Of a stretch of 64,000 nt of DNA, positions 10,701-17,853 are shown one piece after another. Under the pieces are notes generated by a model that saw nothing but the letters and a program-made list of their open reading frames with translations, ran no database searches and was not told the origin of the DNA. The stretch covers positions 1 through 64,000 of the forward strand of contig CAJJKY010000009.1 of the NCBI GenBank assembly GCA_905188195.1. Reading direction: 5' to 3'. Each line of letters starts with the position of its first letter. Position 1 is the first letter of the stretch. The translations under genes and the position numbers were made by a program. The stretch comes from Streptococcus parasanguinis. GTDB lineage: Bacteria; Bacillota; Bacilli; Lactobacillales; Streptococcaceae.

Positions 10701-13277
10701 CGCACCTTGGACATCTGTTGAAGTCTTATCTACCCCTTCAATATCCGTTGGTGTAACAGTTGGGATATAAAGACCATCCATAGTATTCAAAACAGTATCT
10801 ACATTGGCTTCATCAGCTGGGAATTTTGTTGACCAACCAGTATCGTAGCCATTGCTGTCTGTACGACGGATAGAGATACCATCAGCTGTTCCAAGGAAGT
10901 GATCTTCTGGGATGAATTCCACATCTACATCTTTACCATTACCAGTAACTTTGTATTTACCTTGACCTGGCACGACATAGTAACCTTCCGCATCCAAAGT
11001 AGCTTTGTTACCATTAGAATCAACAATGTAAGGTTCAATTGTTTCGTCAATTTTAGCTGCTTCTGTCAGGCTATACCCTTGTAAACCACGAGCGGTAAAG
11101 GCTACAGTTGCAGTTTGCTTCGCCCCTTGAAGACCTCTTGTTTCTTTAAATTCCCCTTTTGGTGGGTGAGTGATTTGAGTCTTAAAGTCTTCAACCTCAC
11201 CTGAAAAGGCCATTCCTGTCGGACTCTCAATTTGAGCAGCATCCTTAGCAATTCGTAACCGTACCCCTAATTCCTTGACGCTAGGATCAATATAGGTTTT
11301 ACTCTTTGTAAATCTTAACGTAGCCGTTCCATCTTGGGTAATGGTTGTTAAATCAGACCGTTCATCTTCATCGAAGGTTCCGTTTTGGTTGAAATCTATC
11401 CAACCATAGATGTTAGCCTTTTCTGCTCCATCCGTATGAGCTTCCACTGAAATGGTGTAATTACCTGGACGTGTCCGGTCCATCTTGATCATCTCATTGG
11501 TTTTTCCTTTAAGATCATCTGGAAGCAATTGGTCGATGCCTTCATCCGCAGTGGTCGCCTTGTCATCACCAGTCCAATCAAGGGTATTGTTTTCATCCAT
11601 ATCGGGACTCAAGTGACCAAGATAAGGTTGGTTCACTTTCTTACCAGTAATTCCATCTACAGTTGCGATCGAATGAATCGCCTTACCGTATGATTCAGGC
11701 GCATCTCCTTCATCAAGTGGGAAGAATCCTAGCATAGCAGACTGTTTACCACCTGAAGCAATGTAAAGACCAATCTCAGAAGCCCCTTTTGTCATAACAA
11801 GAGGAACAGCAACATCACTTGCAGAAATATTTGGACCGAAGACACCTGTACCGAGACCTCCAGTTGTTAAATCAGCACTTCCAAAGTACTTCCAGGCAAC
11901 CTCTTTTTTGTCTGGTCCAACTTGAGTTGATCTACGAAGTTGGTCAAGATTAATTCTAGAGAAATTCATACCGTCTATATTGGTGGTAGGGTTTGAACCA
12001 AATAAATTGTCTGTATTTTGTGGAATAAACGTTCTAGTCCATTTTTTCCCATATTTATACCACTCACCAATTTGTTGCCATCCTTCTCCATTGGTGGTGA
12101 ACATAACCAATTCACCAGGGTTAGCTGACTCACCATCTGCCATGACTACAGCAGGTTTGACAGCTTTTCCACGGAAGGTAGCGGAGACTTCAAATTGGAT
12201 CCCAATATTCCCACCATTTAATTCTGAACTAATATTTGTACTCTTTGTACCAGTATCAATCCCCTCGCTTTTAATTTCAGTCCAACGGTTTTGAGGCTCG
12301 GCAATAACCTTGGCTTCATGACCAGCATTCAATTCTGCAAGTGATTTTCGGTCACTAGTCCCACTCACATAACCATTTTTAGCATTAGGATCATAGGTTG
12401 CTTTTTCTGCTTCTGTAGCTCCACGTTCTTCCATCCGTTTTTTATAGATTTCAGTCGCTTGGAAGGGTTTCAAAGACTTGACTTTGATAGTTACTACATA
12501 GCCAGGCATGATTTCCTTGGTGAAAGTAGCGCCAACTTGGAGTGCAAGTTTGCCATCTGACGTTGTCGTTGTTCCTGTCCAGTTAGCTGTTTCTCCAAAG
12601 TCTAACCAAGAGATTTGACTAGCAAGGTCTGCGGCTTTTACATTTGTTGTAAAGCCAGGTTTTTCAACTTTTGGTGTTGAAGTTGCGTCTTGGACATCAT
12701 CTGCGATCAAGTTTGGATCATTGGCATCACCAAGGGCACGACGATTACGTTTTTTACCAGAAGTTTGGGCTGTCTCTTCAGTGGCTAGTGTATTGTTTGT
12801 TGGTACACCTTGTCCAGCTGAAAGAGTTGGTGTTTCTTTTTTATCTGCAGTTGTTGAAGCTGCTTCTGCTGCCTTGTTTACTGGCGTAGTAGCTTCCAAT
12901 TTTGCTGTTTCGGAAGTAGCTGGAGCACTTGATGTTGCTGAAGCTGCTGTACTTGTGCTACTTACTTCGCTAGTTGAAGCAGGTGCTGTTGAAGTCGCTG
13001 CTGCTGTAACAGCTGGGTTTGCTTCATAAGTTGTTGGAGCTGTGCTCGTTGTTTCAGCTGTTGATGCTGCTGAAGTAGCTGTTGAAGTTGCTTGCGCTTC
13101 TGACGCTGTTGCAACCGCCGCTACACTTTCATTTGTCGTATCTTTCTTTTCTTCTGCGGCTGCACTTGCGGCTGTCCCAACCATGACAAGTGTTCCCAAA
13201 AGTACTGAGCAAACACCCACATTCAATTTACGAATTGAGAATCTGCTAATACGATCGTTAAATAAGTCTTTCCCCAT
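4716..13277 (-). CDS. Giant LPXTG-anchored fibrillar adhesin, CshA/CshB type
   Basis: This 2853-residue surface protein starts with a YSIRK-like signal (FSIRKLNVGVCSVLLGT, residues 13-29), which directs secretion at the septum. An Ala/Ser/Thr-rich low-complexity stretch (about 43-175) follows, then a non-repetitive region to about 700 that ends in a GEVED-type segment (SGEVEDF). About 17-18 tandem CshA-type repeats occupy roughly residues 705-2650, each opening with a (S/T)TDIQGATQTGKP-like motif and closing with a YTPTVTPVTPT-like linker. Two MucBP-like modules (ending EHVYEK and QHIYKK), a Pro/Gln/Glu-rich wall-spanning stretch, LPNTG at about 2819, a hydrophobic span and KRKKED complete it. 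In S. gordonii, CshA forms peritrichous fibrils that bind fibronectin and other oral microbes; the same role is inferred here. The frame is unbroken through all repeats. Confidence 0.93.
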   Translation of the reverse strand: MGKDLFNDRISRFSIRKLNVGVCSVLLGTLVMVGTAASAAAEEKKDTTNESVAAVATASEAQATSTATSAASTAETTSTAPTTYEANPAVTAAATSTAPASTSEVSSTSTAASATSSAPATSETAKLEATTPVNKAAEAASTTADKKETPTLSAGQGVPTNNTLATEETAQTSGKKRNRRALGDANDPNLIADDVQDATSTPKVEKPGFTTNVKAADLASQISWLDFGETANWTGTTTTSDGKLALQVGATFTKEIMPGYVVTIKVKSLKPFQATEIYKKRMEERGATEAEKATYDPNAKNGYVSGTSDRKSLAELNAGHEAKVIAEPQNRWTEIKSEGIDTGTKSTNISSELNGGNIGIQFEVSATFRGKAVKPAVVMADGESANPGELVMFTTNGEGWQQIGEWYKYGKKWTRTFIPQNTDNLFGSNPTTNIDGMNFSRINLDQLRRSTQVGPDKKEVAWKYFGSADLTTGGLGTGVFGPNISASDVAVPLVMTKGASEIGLYIASGGKQSAMLGFFPLDEGDAPESYGKAIHSIATVDGITGKKVNQPYLGHLSPDMDENNTLDWTGDDKATTADEGIDQLLPDDLKGKTNEMIKMDRTRPGNYTISVEAHTDGAEKANIYGWIDFNQNGTFDEDERSDLTTITQDGTATLRFTKSKTYIDPSVKELGVRLRIAKDAAQIESPTGMAFSGEVEDFKTQITHPPKGEFKETRGLQGAKQTATVAFTARGLQGYSLTEAAKIDETIEPYIVDSNGNKATLDAEGYYVVPGQGKYKVTGNGKDVDVEFIPEDHFLGTADGISIRRTDSNGYDTGWSTKFPADEANVDTVLNTMDGLYIPTVTPTDIEGVDKTSTDVQGATQTGTPTFNTTTTNANGEKISVTPSLEYPAKLVDPATGQVTNATSVTVAGEGTYSIDDATGKVTFVPEPGFTGTAQGVTVSVTAPVGKDKDGTVRDEYLKTATAKYTPTVTPITVTPTDKVSADVQNVPQTQTPTFDLSNDKTAKITSKKLVDPATGQPTDETTVTVAGEGSYTIDPTTGAVTFTPEKDFVGTAKGVTVQATATITNANGKTATITSDAAYTPTVVPAVPTANPATSKDIQGATQTGTPTFAGTTVSVNGKDKEVTIKDNSYTLLDKDGNEVSSTPAYAADGTTEIGTFSIDPATGQVTFTPTDKSYTGKVTPVKVQAESSNGIKVDTTYTPEIVPVTPTATPAETTDIQGATQTGKPEFKGGTVTVDGVEKTVEINEDVPATFDDGSTTKTVEGVGTYTVAADGTVTFVPEKSFVGTAPAVTVVREDKNGTKASATYTPTVTPVTPTATPVETTDIQGATQTGKPEFTAGDSRVPINEDVPATFDDGSTTKTVEGVGTYTVAADGTVTFVPEKSFVGTAPAVTVVREDKNGTKASATYTPTVKPVTPTATPAETTDIQGATQTGKPEFKGGTVTVDGVEKTVEINEDVPATFDDGSTTKTVEGVGTYTVAADGTVTFVPEKSFTGKAPAVTVVREDKNGTKASATYTPTVTPVTPTATPAESTDIQGATQTGKPVFTEGNSRVPMNDDVPATFDDGSTTKTVDGVGTYTVAADGTVTFVPEKSFTGTAPAVTVVREDKNGTKASATYTPTVTPVTPTATPVETTGKQGQTQTGKPEFTEGDSRVPMNDDVPATFDDGSTTKTVDGVGTYTVAADGTVTFVPEKSFTGKAPAVTVVREDKNGTKASATYTPTVTPVTPTATPAESTGPQGLVQTGTVTFTEGDEVAPINKNSITLLDENGQPAASVVAKSPEGKEIGTFTVDKDTGVVTFTPTDKSYSGDVVPVKVQAADTNGTTVETTYTPKITPVVPTSEDATSTDIQGQTQSGKPTFTEGNPNVPIDEDTPATFEDGSTTKTVDGEGTYTVSPDGTVTFVPEKSFTGTASGVTVKRVDKNGTEITAKYTPTVTPVTPTATPAESTDIQGATQTGKPKFTEGDSRVPMNDDVPATFDDGSTTKTVDGVGTYTVAADGTVTFVPEKSFVGTAPAVTVVREDKNGTKASATYTPTVTPVTPTAEDTTSTDKQGQTQTGTPTFTPGNPNVPMDDDTPATFEDGSTTKTIPGEGTYTVAPDGTVTFVPEKSFTGESTGVTVKRVDKNGTPVTAKYTPTVTPVTPTATPAESEAPQGVVQTGTVTFTEGDPVAPIDKDTITLLDENGQPAASVEAKSPAGDVIGTFTVDKETGVVTFTPTDKSYSGDVVPVKVQGKDTNGTVAETTYTPKITPVVPTADPATSTDIQGQTQTGTPSFTPGNPAIPMDDDVPATFEDGSTTKVIPGEGTYTVAPDGTVTFVPEKSFTGTGTGVTVKRVDKNGTPVTATYTPTVTPVTPTAKPATSTDIQGATQTGKPVFTEGDSRVPMNDDVPATFDDGSTTKTVEGVGTYTVAPDGTVTFVPEKSFVGTAPAVTVVREDKNGTKASATYTPTVTPVTPTADPATSTDIQGQTQTGKPSFTPGNPSVPMDDDVPATFEDGSTTKVIPGEGTYTVSPDGTVTFVPEKSFTGTGTGVTVKRVDKNGTPITATYTPTVTPVTPTAEPVTSIGKKGQTQTGKPTFTEGDSRVPMNDKVPATFEDGSTTKTIPGVGTYTVAADGTVTFTPEPEFTGTAPAVTVVREDVNGTKASATYTPTVLPITKFVDKEGKEIPGYPTVDGEEPKAEIPGYRFVETKKLPNGDTEHVYEKVTTSYVDENGDPIPGNPTEDGEQPKKDIPGYDFVKTVVDKDGNTQHIYKKTVTPTPMPDPTPTPEPQPQPTPQPQPTPEPQPQPTPQPKPEEPTIPVVPETKEEVKYIDPQNPTAQLPNTGTKESSTAGLAIFSALAGLSLFGFAKRKKED
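5330..11160 (-). repeat. Tandem array of about 17-18 CshA-type repeats inside the adhesin gene
   Basis: The coding sequence repeats in units of roughly 80-105 codons. Three types can be told apart: short units with SRVPMNDDVPATFDDGSTT or NPxVPMDDD; longer units with TVTVDGVEKTVEI (near 8930 and 9540); and units with DENGQPAA and SYSGDVVPVKVQ (near 6600 and 7850). Some units are nearly identical in protein but differ at synonymous sites, which points to duplication followed by divergence or gene conversion. Copy number is a likely site of strain variation. Confidence 0.9.
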
Positions 13278-13349
13278 CTAATGGACCTCCATATTTATCT
13301 ATAAATTAACATTCTTTTTAAAATTGTTTAGTTTTTCCAAACCTTATCT

Positions 13350-13377
13350 ATTTTAACAAAACCCGAACGATTTTCAA
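13350..13377 (-). promoter_or_regulatory. Probable promoter of the CshA-like gene
   Basis: On the minus strand there is a TTGAAA, a 16-base spacer and a TAAAAT about 70 bases before the ATG, which is preceded by GGAGG. No other convincing promoter is visible between thyA and the adhesin gene. Confidence 0.5.
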
Positions 13378-13480
13378 AATGTTTTGACTCAAAAATGAGT
13401 AAAAATTTTTAGCTAAAATTGTTTTAATTCTGAAAGGATTTCACCCATAGATCAGGGCATCAAAAAACCTTGATTTATCA

Positions 13481-14320
13481 CTAAATCGCAAGATCAAACT
13501 TCAACTGTGGCTTCACTGGGTCATAATCGACAAGTTCAAAATCTTCTGGTTTGATGTCAAAGAAATTGGTCCCGTCAGGAACATTCAAGACCAAGCGCGG
13601 TTGGCAATCAGAGGGCTCGCGACGAAGCAATTCTTCTGCTTGTTCGAATTGGTTGTCATAGATGTGAAGGTTATTAATGAAGTAAAAGAACTTGCCAACC
13701 TTCCAGCCAAAGTGTTTAGCAATCATCATCTGTAGGGCTACATATTGCATAGCATTGATATGGTGGGCCACCAACATATCATTCGAACGCTGGGTCAAGG
13801 TTGCATCTAGATAGATCTCCCCATCAACGCGCCGTACGTCAAACATAGTCTGGAAAGCACAAGGCAAGAGTCCGTCGGTCTCCTCAAAAGCATCATAATC
13901 CCAGAGCGAGATGATATTGCGGCGATTCCAAGGATTGGCTTCTAATTGCTTGAGGATCTTATTCGTAATGTCATGCTTTTTGACGACAGCTCCGTAGCGT
14001 TGTCCAATCGTCCGGCTATCTCCTACTTCCCAGTCATTCCAATAATGGACATTGTACTTGTCTTCTAAAAGATCCAAGCTATTCGACTGATCCTGGTAGA
14101 TCCAGAGCATTTCTTTGATAGCTGATTTAATCGCGATGGGACGAAGGGTCGTGATAGGGAACTCACCTTTTGCGAGGTCGAATTCCATAAAGGCTCCCGT
14201 GATGTACTTGGAGTTGGCCGTTCTACCATCCTTGTACTTAGGGCGCGCCTGCTCTGACCAAACTCCTTCTTCCATGATTTTTCGAATGTTTTCTTTAAAA
14301 ATTGTATCTGCTTTTGTCAT
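13481..14320 (-). CDS. thyA: Thymidylate synthase
   Basis: This 279-residue ThyA methylates dUMP to dTMP using methylene-tetrahydrofolate. The catalytic Cys is in LLPCAFQTMFDV, followed by the phosphate- and folate-binding segment TQRSNDMLVAHHINAMQYV and the C-terminal FYFINNLHIYDNQ. The length fits the ThyA form of the genus. The gene stands alone between the surface-protein gene and glk. It is preceded by a ribosome-binding GGAG and shows no damage. Confidence 0.96.
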   Translation of the reverse strand: MTKADTIFKENIRKIMEEGVWSEQARPKYKDGRTANSKYITGAFMEFDLAKGEFPITTLRPIAIKSAIKEMLWIYQDQSNSLDLLEDKYNVHYWNDWEVGDSRTIGQRYGAVVKKHDITNKILKQLEANPWNRRNIISLWDYDAFEETDGLLPCAFQTMFDVRRVDGEIYLDATLTQRSNDMLVAHHINAMQYVALQMMIAKHFGWKVGKFFYFINNLHIYDNQFEQAEELLRREPSDCQPRLVLNVPDGTNFFDIKPEDFELVDYDPVKPQLKFDLAI

Positions 14321-14368
14321 ATACTCTCCTTGAATCCAGTTTTGTCTTCATTATATCACAGGAGACAG

Positions 14369-14402
14369 AAAAAAAGGAGATCCCAGCACGTGCCAGATCT
14401 CC
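14369..14402 (-). terminator. Terminator of the glucokinase gene
   Basis: GGAGATC and GATCTCC form a stem with a GC-rich interior (CACGTG); on the minus strand a run of seven T follows immediately. It lies directly after the glk stop. Confidence 0.85.
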
Positions 14403-14410
14403 ATTTCATC

Positions 14411-15370
14411 TTATTGTAATACAAGGGATGCAGCACCGATCACACCGGCGTCATTTCCCAAAGTAGCAAGTGCCAATTGAGTAGATTCACGCACTTGTGG
14501 GAATGAGTTTTCTTCAAAGACCTTGCGCACACCATCCAACAAGAAGTCTCCAGCAGCAGAAACCCCACCACCGATAACGATCTTAGATGGGTTCAGGGTT
14601 GAACCAATGTTAGCAGCAGCAAGTCCGAGGTAACGTGAGAAGTTCTTGTAGACGATCAAAGCAAGAGCATCGCCTTCTTTTGCCAGGTCAAAGACCGTTT
14701 TAGCCGTTACTTCTTCTCCGTTGTCGATCAAGACTTTCAATTGAGCGTCCCCTTCGTACTCATCTGCGTAGCGACGAGTCAAGTTGACGATCCCAGTTGC
14801 AGATGCAACCGTTTCAAGACAGCCTTTTTTACCACAGGTACATTGGATTGGATCATCAAAGTCAACAGTGATGTGACCAAGTTCCCCAGCAGCTCCACGT
14901 ACACCGTGCAAGAGACGACCTTCAGCGACGATGCCGCCGCCAACACCAGTACCAAGTGTCATGAAGACAACATCTGGTTGGTTTTCACCAGCCCCTTTCC
15001 AACGTTCACCCAAAGCAGCAACGTTGGCATCATTATCGATAAAGAATGGAATATGAAGGGCACTTTCGATTTTTTCTTTGACTGGTTGAAGGGTCTTCCA
15101 GTTCAAGTTGTAGGCACCAATAACTGTCCCTTTTTCACGGTCCACAACACCAGGTGAACCCATTCCAATTCCTTGGAACTCAGAAGCATCAAGCTCAAGC
15201 ATTTTCAAACGATGCGCGATGGATTCGATCATATCATCTACGATATGGCTACCTTCATCCAAGATATTTGTTTTAATAGACCATTTTTCTTGAACTTCCC
15301 CATCCAAAGTAAGGATGGCAAACTTAATTGAAGTTCCCCCAAGGTCAATCCCAATAATTTTTTTAGACAT
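14411..15370 (-). CDS. glk: ROK-family glucokinase
   Basis: This 319-residue ROK kinase phosphorylates free intracellular glucose. It shows the N-terminal ATP motif DLGGTSIKFAIL, the DNDANVAALGE segment with the catalytic Asp, GTGVGGGIV, and the ROK zinc motif CTCGKKGCLE (about residues 174-183). The start codon is preceded by AAAGGAG. An extended -10 promoter with an overlapping cre-like palindrome lies upstream, so carbon-catabolite control is plausible. It is adjacent to thyA but separated from it by a strong terminator. Confidence 0.95.
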   Translation of the reverse strand: MSKKIIGIDLGGTSIKFAILTLDGEVQEKWSIKTNILDEGSHIVDDMIESIAHRLKMLELDASEFQGIGMGSPGVVDREKGTVIGAYNLNWKTLQPVKEKIESALHIPFFIDNDANVAALGERWKGAGENQPDVVFMTLGTGVGGGIVAEGRLLHGVRGAAGELGHITVDFDDPIQCTCGKKGCLETVASATGIVNLTRRYADEYEGDAQLKVLIDNGEEVTAKTVFDLAKEGDALALIVYKNFSRYLGLAAANIGSTLNPSKIVIGGGVSAAGDFLLDGVRKVFEENSFPQVRESTQLALATLGNDAGVIGAASLVLQ

Positions 15371-15389
15371 CTGTAACTCCTTTCAAACT

Positions 15390-15414
15390 TGTAAACACTT
15401 ACAGTTCTATTATA
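15390..15414 (-). promoter_or_regulatory. glk promoter with cre-like palindrome
   Basis: The -10 is TGATATAAT (extended; hexamer at 15409-15414). Just downstream, TGTAAGTGTTTACA (15390-15403) is a near-perfect palindrome matching the CcpA cre consensus except for one base of the central CG. A position at or after the transcription start would be expected to repress. Confidence 0.5.
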
Positions 15415-15456
15415 TCAGACTTTTTATCAAACGCAAAGGTTTGCACGTAACTTTTC

Positions 15457-15975
15457 TTAACTTTTTAACAAGAGACTAAAGGATTGAAATCCTAGAATGA
15501 GGAAAATCAAGCCAATAATATTTAAAAGAAAGACACTAATCGAGAGTGGGCTAACAATTAAGAATAAACCGATGAAGAGCTGTAGCAAGGCAAAGAAAAT
15601 ATAACGCTTGGACAGTTCTTCAACCTTTCTCGAGTAGAAATTGGCTTTTCGGAAGTTTAGAATCGAACGGTAGATCAGCCAAATTCCTAAAGTGACTGGA
15701 AAGACAATCGGCAAGGTCTTGTAGCCATAGAGCAGTAAGTAGACCGCAAAAACCAAGGCGACCATACTATGAAAGAGCTGTTGCTGCTGAATGATACCAG
15801 CCTGACGCAATCGGTAATAGCGTGAAAAACGCGAAAGGGAGATTAAAAAGAAACCACAGGAAATCAACCAGCTAAACGAGCCGATGTGCTCAATCGGATT
15901 GATAAACAAGACGATACCGATAATGGTAAAAATAGTGGCTGAAATCCCAAGGGATATCCGGTTCAATTGATTCAT
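15457..15975 (-). CDS. DUF308/HdeD-like membrane protein
   Basis: This 172-residue protein has about six hydrophobic segments in three helical pairs, the arrangement of HdeD/DUF308 membrane proteins, whose biochemical role is unclear (acid-stress roles have been proposed in enterobacteria). It starts 9 bases after the ABC-F stop in the same direction, so it probably ends the cca-ABC-F operon. Assignment is by hydrophobic pattern and resemblance only. Confidence 0.65.
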   Translation of the reverse strand: MNQLNRISLGISATIFTIIGIVLFINPIEHIGSFSWLISCGFFLISLSRFSRYYRLRQAGIIQQQQLFHSMVALVFAVYLLLYGYKTLPIVFPVTLGIWLIYRSILNFRKANFYSRKVEELSKRYIFFALLQLFIGLFLIVSPLSISVFLLNIIGLIFLILGFQSFSLLLKS

Positions 15976-15984
15976 AGGGCCTCC

Positions 15985-17853
15985 TTATTCATCTAATTCG
16001 CTCAGGTATTCATAGCGATCGTACTTCTCAAGCAATCGCTCATTTTCCTGATCCAATTCCTTTTGAAGGGCTGACAATTTGCCAAAGTCAGAGCCGTTTT
16101 CATTCATCTCCACTTCAATCTCTGCGATCCGATTTTCAATGGCTTCGATATCTGCTTCAATGCTTGCCCACTCTTGCTTTTCCATGTAGCTCATGCGTTT
16201 CTTCTCTTCTTTTGGCTTGACAGGTTTCTCTTTTTCAACCTTGTGACTGGCCGTTACTTGAGCTGCTTCAAAGGCTTTTTCATCCAGGTAATCCGTATAA
16301 TTGCCAAAGAACTCCCGAATGCCCCCGTTTTCAAAAGCCAGGATCTTGCTTGCAACCTTGTCTAGGAAATAGCGGTCGTGGCTAACGGTAATAACGGGAC
16401 CTCCAAAGTTTTGAAGGAAGTTTTCCAAAACTGTCAGGGTAGCGATATCCAAGTCATTGGTCGGCTCATCGAGGAGAAGCACATTGGGTTTTTCAATCAA
16501 GAGTTTTAAAAGAAAGAGGCGCTTCTTCTCACCACCGGAGAGTTTTTCAATCAAGGTTCCGTGCATAGAACGTGGGAAGAGAAATTGCTCCAAGAGATCT
16601 GCTATCGAAGTTGTTCCAACAGTCGTCTTGACTTCCTCAGCCACTTCTTGCAAGAAATTGATCACGCGCTTGCTCTCATCCAAGCCATCAATCTGTTGAG
16701 AGAAGTAAGCCACCCGCACGGTTTCCCCGATAATGACTTGCCCAGACTGAGGCTGTAGTCGCTCAGCGATCAGATTAAGCAAGGTCGATTTGCCGACGCC
16801 ATTATCCCCGACAATCCCGATGCGGTCCTTGTTTTGCACCAAGAGGTTAAAGTCCTGTAAAATCGACTTGTTTTCAAAAGCAAAACTCACATCTTTAAAC
16901 TCGATGACTTTCTTTCCGATTCGGCTGGTCTCAAAGTTCATCTCCAAATCCGTCTGGTTGCTTTGACCAGACAAGTCTTGTTTGAGATCATGGAATCGAT
17001 TGATCCGCGCCTGTTGCTTGGTCGCACGCGCCTGAGGTTGACGCCGCATCCAGGTCAACTCTTGCTTATAGAGTTGCTGCTTCTTATGAAGAAGGGCTGC
17101 ATCACGCTCGTCTTGCTCAGCCTTTAAGCGGACATAATCCTGGTAATTGCCCTGATACTCGATCAAGCCACCTCGATCCAACTCAAAGATCCGCGTTGAG
17201 ATATTATCCAAGAAATAGCGATCGTGGGTAATGAAGAGCACCGTTTTCTTAGAGTTCTTCAAGAAATTGGTCAACCATTCGATGGTATCAATGTCTAGGT
17301 GGTTGGTCGGCTCATCTAGTAAGAGCAGATCGTGGTGAGACAGCAAAACCTGTGCCAATTGCACCCGACGACGCAAGCCCCCAGATAGATCCCCAACTTT
17401 GGCGTTCAAATTTTCAATTCCAAGTTTGGAAAGGACCGTCTTGACCTGACTCTCGATCTCCCAAGCATTAAGCGAATCCATCTCCGCCATGACCTTTTCA
17501 AGACGTGCTTGGTTCTCTTCTCGGTAATCCGCCATCAAGTATTCATAATCGCGAATCAACTGCATTTCACGCAAATCACTAGATAGCACCGTATCCAGAA
17601 CCGTCTTTTGATCATCAAAATCAGGTTCCTGCGTCAAATAACCAATCGTATAATCACTCTTGGCAGAAAAGGGACTCACATCTCCATCAAAGCCAGAGCG
17701 ACCTGACAACACATCTAACAGAGTGGTCTTCCCAGTCCCATTGACCCCGATCAATCCGATCCGATCCAAGTCGTGAATGATAAAGGAAATCTCACGAAAG
17801 ACGGTCTTATCTCCGACAGATTTGGTTAATTTATCGACAATAAAATCGCTCAT
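15985..17853 (-). CDS. ABC-F family ATPase, Uup-like
   Basis: This 622-residue cytosolic protein has two ABC domains in tandem and no membrane segment. Walker A motifs are GVNGTGKTT (about 38) and GDNGVGKST (about 345), the signatures are LSGGLRRRV and LSGGEKKRL, and the Walker B motifs are LLLLDEPTNHLD and LLLLDEPTNDLD. A charged interdomain linker (RQPQARATKQQARI) and a C-terminal coiled coil resemble Uup/YdiF. ABC-F proteins act on the ribosome E site or in ribosome/DNA maintenance; it does not carry enough here to call an antibiotic-protection type. It overlaps cca by 4 bases. Confidence 0.9.
   Translation of the reverse strand: MSDFIVDKLTKSVGDKTVFREISFIIHDLDRIGLIGVNGTGKTTLLDVLSGRSGFDGDVSPFSAKSDYTIGYLTQEPDFDDQKTVLDTVLSSDLREMQLIRDYEYLMADYREENQARLEKVMAEMDSLNAWEIESQVKTVLSKLGIENLNAKVGDLSGGLRRRVQLAQVLLSHHDLLLLDEPTNHLDIDTIEWLTNFLKNSKKTVLFITHDRYFLDNISTRIFELDRGGLIEYQGNYQDYVRLKAEQDERDAALLHKKQQLYKQELTWMRRQPQARATKQQARINRFHDLKQDLSGQSNQTDLEMNFETSRIGKKVIEFKDVSFAFENKSILQDFNLLVQNKDRIGIVGDNGVGKSTLLNLIAERLQPQSGQVIIGETVRVAYFSQQIDGLDESKRVINFLQEVAEEVKTTVGTTSIADLLEQFLFPRSMHGTLIEKLSGGEKKRLFLLKLLIEKPNVLLLDEPTNDLDIATLTVLENFLQNFGGPVITVSHDRYFLDKVASKILAFENGGIREFFGNYTDYLDEKAFEAAQVTASHKVEKEKPVKPKEEKKRMSYMEKQEWASIEADIEAIENRIAEIEVEMNENGSDFGKLSALQKELDQENERLLEKYDRYEYLSELDE

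Noticed and set aside
5330..11160. The regular repeats were considered as a CRISPR array or a minisatellite.
   Set aside because: The units are 80-105 codons long, in frame with an intact surface protein, and show coding-type silent variation.
12671..13281. Long plus-strand open frames antisense to the N terminus of the CshA-like gene (Ala/Val-rich translations).
   Set aside because: They mirror the Ala/Ser/Thr-rich low-complexity coding of the real gene on the minus strand; no ribosome sites or independent coding character.
13440..13480. ATCAA-N6-TTGAT downstream of thyA, considered as the thyA terminator.
   Set aside because: Only a 5-bp stem without a clear T run on the correct side; too weak to annotate.
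16457..16758. Plus-strand open frames inside the ABC-F gene.
   Set aside because: Shadow frames of the second ATPase domain on the minus strand.
15985..17853. The ABC-F protein was considered as an antibiotic-resistance (ARE) type such as Msr or Lsa.
   Set aside because: Its place in a conserved housekeeping operon and its C-terminal coiled coil fit Uup/YdiF-like proteins better; nothing specific to ARE types is visible.
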